Source: Bacillota bacterium | GTDB lineage: Bacteria > Bacillota > Desulfitobacteriia > Desulfitobacteriales > JAJXUE01 | Reading direction: 5' to 3' | Length of the DNA stretch: 6,452 nt | Assembly (NCBI GenBank): GCA_021786555.1 | Contig: JAJYNB010000221.1 | Span: 1-6,452 of the forward strand | Shown here: positions 5,456 to 6,452 of the stretch, in pieces | Layout: each line of letters opens with the position of its first letter | How positions within the stretch are numbered: the stretch's first letter is position 1 | Notes under the pieces: generated by a model | Told to the model about the DNA's origin: nothing | The model's database searches: none | What the model saw: the letters and a program-made list of their open reading frames with translations, nothing else | Translations under genes and position numbers: made by a program

Positions 5456-6128
5456 ATATTATGTGTTTGGCCTTGTTGACAGCGGCTCTCTCGCCGGGCG
5501 CAAGTTTGGGGAATTGGAGGTAGAGGCCATAAGCGGAATAGGTCTAAGCTTAGTGGTCTGCCCGGCCCCTCCTACGGAAAAGGTGGCCAGCAGCGGGTTC
5601 GCTGCGCTGCATGCGGAACTGCTGGAGGACCTGATGGAGGATCATACGGTGCTGCCGGTGCGGTTTGGCACCATCCTGGCATCAAGGGAGGAAGGGCTGG
5701 AGGTGCTGGAAAAACAAGGGCCGGAGTTTTCCCGGCATATGGCAAGATTAAGGGGCAAGTTGGAGATGGGTCTCAAGGCCTTATGGAACGAGGAGGAGCA
5801 GGCTGTGCCTCCAAGCACTGCAGCTTCCGGCAGGGAATATCTGCTGGCCAGGCTGGAACAGGCGAGAGCCCATGAGAGACGCCTGGACATGGCTAAGGCC
5901 ATAGGGGAAGGGATAAATGCCTGCTTTTCCTGGGTGCCAGAGAAGACAACCAGGTATCTGGTTACACAAAAACTGTTTTACAACTCCTCCTTTCTGATTG
6001 ACAGGTCTGAGTTGGGACGCTTCTGGCAGCAGGTGACAGAAGTAAAAAGTCTTTTCCCCGGTCTCCGTTTTCTGGCCAGCGGCCCCTGGCCTCCGTACAG
6101 TTTTGCGCTGGCCCGGGAAAAGGAGTGA
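5448..6128 (+). CDS. Gas vesicle protein GvpF/GvpL family (copy 3)
   Basis: A 226-residue GvpF/L protein from ATG 5448 (ATG 5442 would add Met-Pro). Hallmarks are the N-terminal strand RYYVFGL (3-9), the HTVLPVRFGTIL segment (66-77), a KLEMGLKALW strand (104-113, matching KMEVGLKVWW in copy 1), LFYNSSFLIDR (176-186), and the C-terminal GPWPPYSF (212-219; Asn replaced by Ser). It is the shortest of the three paralogues, close to the usual family length. Copy 1 and copy 3 share more visible motifs with each other than with copy 2. It sits between the GvpS-like gene and gvpK, a place where B. megaterium has no GvpF/L gene. Expected role: binding or chaperoning GvpA-family proteins, perhaps the S-type protein encoded just upstream. 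That pairing is inferred from overlap only. No letter is assigned, because F and L are ambiguous when three copies occur. Confidence 0.92.
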   Translation: MVRYYVFGLVDSGSLAGRKFGELEVEAISGIGLSLVVCPAPPTEKVASSGFAALHAELLEDLMEDHTVLPVRFGTILASREEGLEVLEKQGPEFSRHMARLRGKLEMGLKALWNEEEQAVPPSTAASGREYLLARLEQARAHERRLDMAKAIGEGINACFSWVPEKTTRYLVTQKLFYNSSFLIDRSELGRFWQQVTEVKSLFPGLRFLASGPWPPYSFALAREKE

Positions 6129-6144
6129 GGAGGGACTTATACTT

Positions 6145-6452
6145 ATGAACGGCAAGACGAAGCTGGATTGCGAAGACCTGGCGGAATTTGAACTCGAAAT
6201 GGCGGGGAGCAAGAACAAAGTACCTAATAGAATCAACACCGACCCTGAGCGGGTGGACCAGGGGTTAGCCAAACTGGTCCTTACCTTAATTGAACTCATC
6301 AGAAGACTGCTGGAGCAGCAGGCACTGCGCAGGATGGACCACAACACACTTACGGAAGAAGAGATAGAACGTATCGGCAATACCTTCATCCAACTGGAAG
6401 CAAAAATGACGGAACTGAAAGAGGTCTTCGGGCTGAAAGATGAAGATTTGAA
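6145..6452 (+). CDS. gvpK: Gas vesicle protein GvpK (partial, 3' end outside window)
   Basis: Open from ATG 6145 to the window edge, 102 codons with no stop. AGGAGGG at 6128-6134 is a good ribosome binding site, 10 nt upstream. The protein carries the GvpK core: RINTDPERVDQGLAKLVLTL (29-48), ELIRRLLEQQALRRM (50-64), LTEEEIERIG (69-78) and LKEVFGLKDEDL at the end, just where the usual GvpK C-terminal segment would follow. The first 28 residues are a hydrophilic, variable tail. GvpK is a conserved accessory protein needed for vesicle formation in several systems; its precise activity is unknown. It follows copy 3 of GvpF/L by 16 nt in the same operon. The truncation is an edge effect, not a pseudogene sign. 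Confidence 0.93.
   Translation, partial: MNGKTKLDCEDLAEFELEMAGSKNKVPNRINTDPERVDQGLAKLVLTLIELIRRLLEQQALRRMDHNTLTEEEIERIGNTFIQLEAKMTELKEVFGLKDEDL

Overview
The window is one dense, single-strand (+) gene block that reads as an operon for gas vesicle (Gvp) assembly. Every gene is co-directional. Gaps are 23 nt or less, or the genes overlap, and no convincing terminator or internal promoter is visible. Order from left: a short heptanucleotide tandem repeat (about 3-37); an ArsA/Get3-type ATPase (67-1008); a tandem-AAA CDC48/VAT-type ATPase (1012-3120); GvpF/L family protein 1 (3125-3877); GvpG (3896-4162); GvpF/L family protein 2, with a roughly 100-residue N-terminal extension (4186-5277); a short GvpA/J/S-family protein, most like GvpS (5270-5455); GvpF/L family protein 3 (5448-6128); and GvpK, cut by the right edge (6145 onward).

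The order F-G-L-S-(F/L)-K resembles the accessory half of the Bacillus megaterium cluster (F-G-L-S-K), with a third GvpF/L inserted between S and K. Strong Shine-Dalgarno sequences (AGGAGGTG, AGGAGGGG), several GTG starts and moderately high GC suggest a Gram-positive anaerobe, perhaps of the Desulfotomaculum/Pelotomaculum type. That placement is inference; no phylogenetic marker is present.

How the genes may work together: GvpF/L proteins are known chaperone-like accessory proteins that bind the very hydrophobic shell protein GvpA. GvpG, GvpK and the S/J-type GvpA homologues are needed for nucleating or completing vesicles. The two upstream ATPases are not part of the classical core set. A Get3-like ATPase (hydrophobic-client binder) and a CDC48-like unfoldase directly upstream of gvpF suggest an energy-dependent system for delivering or remodelling the shell protein. 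This is the most interesting hypothesis in the window. Neither a typical long GvpA shell gene nor the usual AAA+ protein GvpN is in view; they may lie outside the window.
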